A stretch of DNA of 7,169 bases from a bacterium. GTDB lineage: Bacteria > Bacillota_I > Bacilli_A > RFN20 > CAG-826. Within the stretch, counting starts at the first letter, position 1; the number at the start of each line of letters is the position of its first letter. Both the position numbers and the translations under genes were made by a program. The notes beneath the pieces are model-generated. The model was not told the origin of the DNA and did no database searches. It was given only the letters and a program-made list of their open reading frames with translations. This document shows, piece by piece, positions 5,884 through 7,169 of the stretch. The stretch covers positions 1,303 to 8,471 of the forward strand of contig JAHZFY010000022.1 in NCBI GenBank assembly GCA_019421105.1. The letters run 5' to 3'.

Positions 5884-5892
5884 GTGAATAAG

Positions 5893-7134
5893 ATGTTTAA
5901 GGATACTTTTGAATTAGCTACATATTTAAAGTCTTTACGTGTTGAATATCAAAGAGATAATTTTGATACTTTTTTAAAAAAGATTAAATTTGATTTTGAT
6001 GTTCCTTCTATCCATATTGCCGGCACTAACGGGAAAGGGACAACGGGGTTAATTTTAAATGATATTTATATTAATCACGGCTATAAGGTAGGGTATTATC
6101 GCTCACCTTATTTTAAAACCCCTTTAGAAGTGATAACCATCAATAATAAATCTATAACCTTAGATGAATTTGCAAGCCTTATTAAACAATATCAAAAAGA
6201 AATTAAAAAATATGACTTATCAAGTTTTGAAGTTGAAACTTTTATCGCTTTAACTTGGTTTAAAAATCAAGGTTGTGATATATGCGTTATAGAATGTGGT
6301 ATGGGTGGAGAAAATGATGCGACTAATATCTTTACACCTATTTTATCAATAATCACTTCTATTGGTTTGGAACACACAGAATATTTAGGATCTAGCATCA
6401 GCGAAATCGCTTTTAATAAAGCGGGGATAATTAAAGATAATGTCCCTTGTCTTGTTGGAAAATTAGATGAAGAAGCTTTAAACGCTGTAGCCTTAAAAGC
6501 TAGTAGGACCAATTCAAATGTCATTCAAATGCAAGAATCTTTAAATGAGACTTATGTCAAAAATGGTTATGAATTTGATTTTAAACCATATGAAAAGTTA
6601 TTTATTAATTCCATCGGGTTATTTTCTATTCAAGATGCTTGCATTGCTTTATCGTGCATCGATTTATTAAAAGATAGTTTTGCTATAGATGAAAAAGATA
6701 TTAGAAAGGGTTTAAAAGAATTTCATTTGTTTGGAAGAATGAATGTAATAACTAATAACCCATTAACCATTATCGATGGAGCGCATAATCCTCATGGTAT
6801 ATCTGCATTAAAAGATTCAATTGAAAAAATAAATGTTGAAAATAAACCAGTGCATATTATTTTTGCTACTTTTAAAGATAAAAATTTATCGATGATGTTA
6901 ACAGAATTATCTTTTATATCTAACGATGTTACTTTAACTTCTTTCCCTCATGAAAGAGCTAGAACAAAAGATGAATATTTCTTGTATTTAGATGAATATA
7001 AATATGAAGAGGATTGTTTACAGCTTTTAAAAGATAAAATGTCAGAGTTTAAAGATGATATTATTTTAGTGTGTGGATCATTAGCGTTTGCATATTACAT
7101 ATTGGATGAGTTAGGAGGAAATAAAGATGAATAA
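5893..7134 (+). CDS. folC: Folylpolyglutamate synthase / dihydrofolate synthase FolC
   Basis: A 413-residue cytoplasmic Mur-ligase-type enzyme that uses ATP to add glutamate to folates, and in many bacteria to dihydropteroate. Motifs in order: P-loop GTNGKGTT (44-51); ECGMGGENDATN (134-145), the counterpart of the family's GLGGRLDATN; EHTEYLG (160-166); FNKAGIIK (174-181) with the conserved lysine; FGRM (280-283); IDGAHNPHG (DGAHN from 295) in the hinge to the C-terminal domain; and a late CGSLAF strand. Length fits the family and no domain is missing. Whether it has the dihydrofolate synthase activity as well cannot be read from the sequence; no other folate gene is nearby. The ATG at 5893 is preferred over an in-frame GTG at 5884; neither has a Shine-Dalgarno. 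The 3' end overlaps the next gene by 8 nt. Confidence 0.95.
   Translation: MFKDTFELATYLKSLRVEYQRDNFDTFLKKIKFDFDVPSIHIAGTNGKGTTGLILNDIYINHGYKVGYYRSPYFKTPLEVITINNKSITLDEFASLIKQYQKEIKKYDLSSFEVETFIALTWFKNQGCDICVIECGMGGENDATNIFTPILSIITSIGLEHTEYLGSSISEIAFNKAGIIKDNVPCLVGKLDEEALNAVALKASRTNSNVIQMQESLNETYVKNGYEFDFKPYEKLFINSIGLFSIQDACIALSCIDLLKDSFAIDEKDIRKGLKEFHLFGRMNVITNNPLTIIDGAHNPHGISALKDSIEKINVENKPVHIIFATFKDKNLSMMLTELSFISNDVTLTSFPHERARTKDEYFLYLDEYKYEEDCLQLLKDKMSEFKDDIILVCGSLAFAYYILDELGGNKDE
7114..7118 (+). promoter_or_regulatory. Shine-Dalgarno inside the end of folC
   Basis: GGAGG lies 8 nt before an ATG at 7127, within the folC coding sequence (codons for LGG). It supports a real downstream gene, translationally coupled to folC. 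Confidence 0.75.
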
Positions 7135-7169
7135 TACGAGCACCTATTCTTTGTTATGGGGATTTAGAC
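7127..7169 (+). CDS. Start of gene downstream of folC, cut by window edge
   Basis: Only the first 14 codons are visible, reading MNNTSTYSLLWGFR. The ATG overlaps the folC end by 8 nt (ATGAATAA) and is preceded by a good GGAGG at 8-nt spacing, so it is very probably a gene co-transcribed with folC. Too little is present to name a product. Confidence 0.65.
   Translation, partial: MNNTSTYSLLWGFR

Noticed and set aside
1..7169. CRISPR array, tRNA/rRNA genes, insertion sequences or prophage genes
   Set aside because: No regularly spaced repeats, no tRNA-like cloverleaf, and no transposase or phage motifs were seen; the only repeats are the domain and linker repeats listed.

Overview
The window is AT-rich DNA with closely packed genes, strong GGAGG-type ribosome binding sites on several of them, and SmpB and FolC of low-GC Gram-positive type. 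All tryptophans in the recognisable genes are TGG and no gene contains an in-frame TGA, so TGA is not read as Trp. This fits an uncultured low-GC Bacillota such as an Erysipelotrichia-, RF39- or Acholeplasma-like lineage. The taxon is inferred from style and cannot be settled from this sequence alone.

Layout. Positions 3-737 hold the 3' part of a six-helix membrane protein of unknown function that reads open to the left edge. A 180-nt leader with three stem-loops follows. Next come three plus-strand genes for exported proteins: a C-terminally anchored surface protein (918-1892), a larger anchored surface protein with two tandem Ig-like repeats (2036-3829), and a lipoprotein with a C-terminal endonuclease I domain (3916-5331). 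A good Rho-independent terminator separates the second and third of these. A second, bidirectional terminator lies between the nuclease gene and the converging smpB gene (minus strand). Divergent from smpB is folC, which overlaps the start of one further gene cut by the right edge.

How the genes relate. The three exported proteins share parts. The two anchored proteins carry nearly the same C-terminal block (helix-rich, with a MYARLSAWARAN core) followed by one membrane helix and a basic tail. The larger anchored protein and the nuclease lipoprotein share a homologous N-terminal beta-sandwich with a G-[VI]-Q-I-G-S-x-K-x-P-Q-K signature, and the smaller anchored protein has a related FGSSKK motif. 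This looks like a modular surface apparatus around an extracellular nuclease, perhaps for binding and degrading external nucleic acid; that role is inference. smpB (trans-translation) and folC (folate glutamylation) are housekeeping genes. Their shared 71-bp divergent region lacks Shine-Dalgarno sequences and has mirrored TGTGATA boxes very close to both starts.
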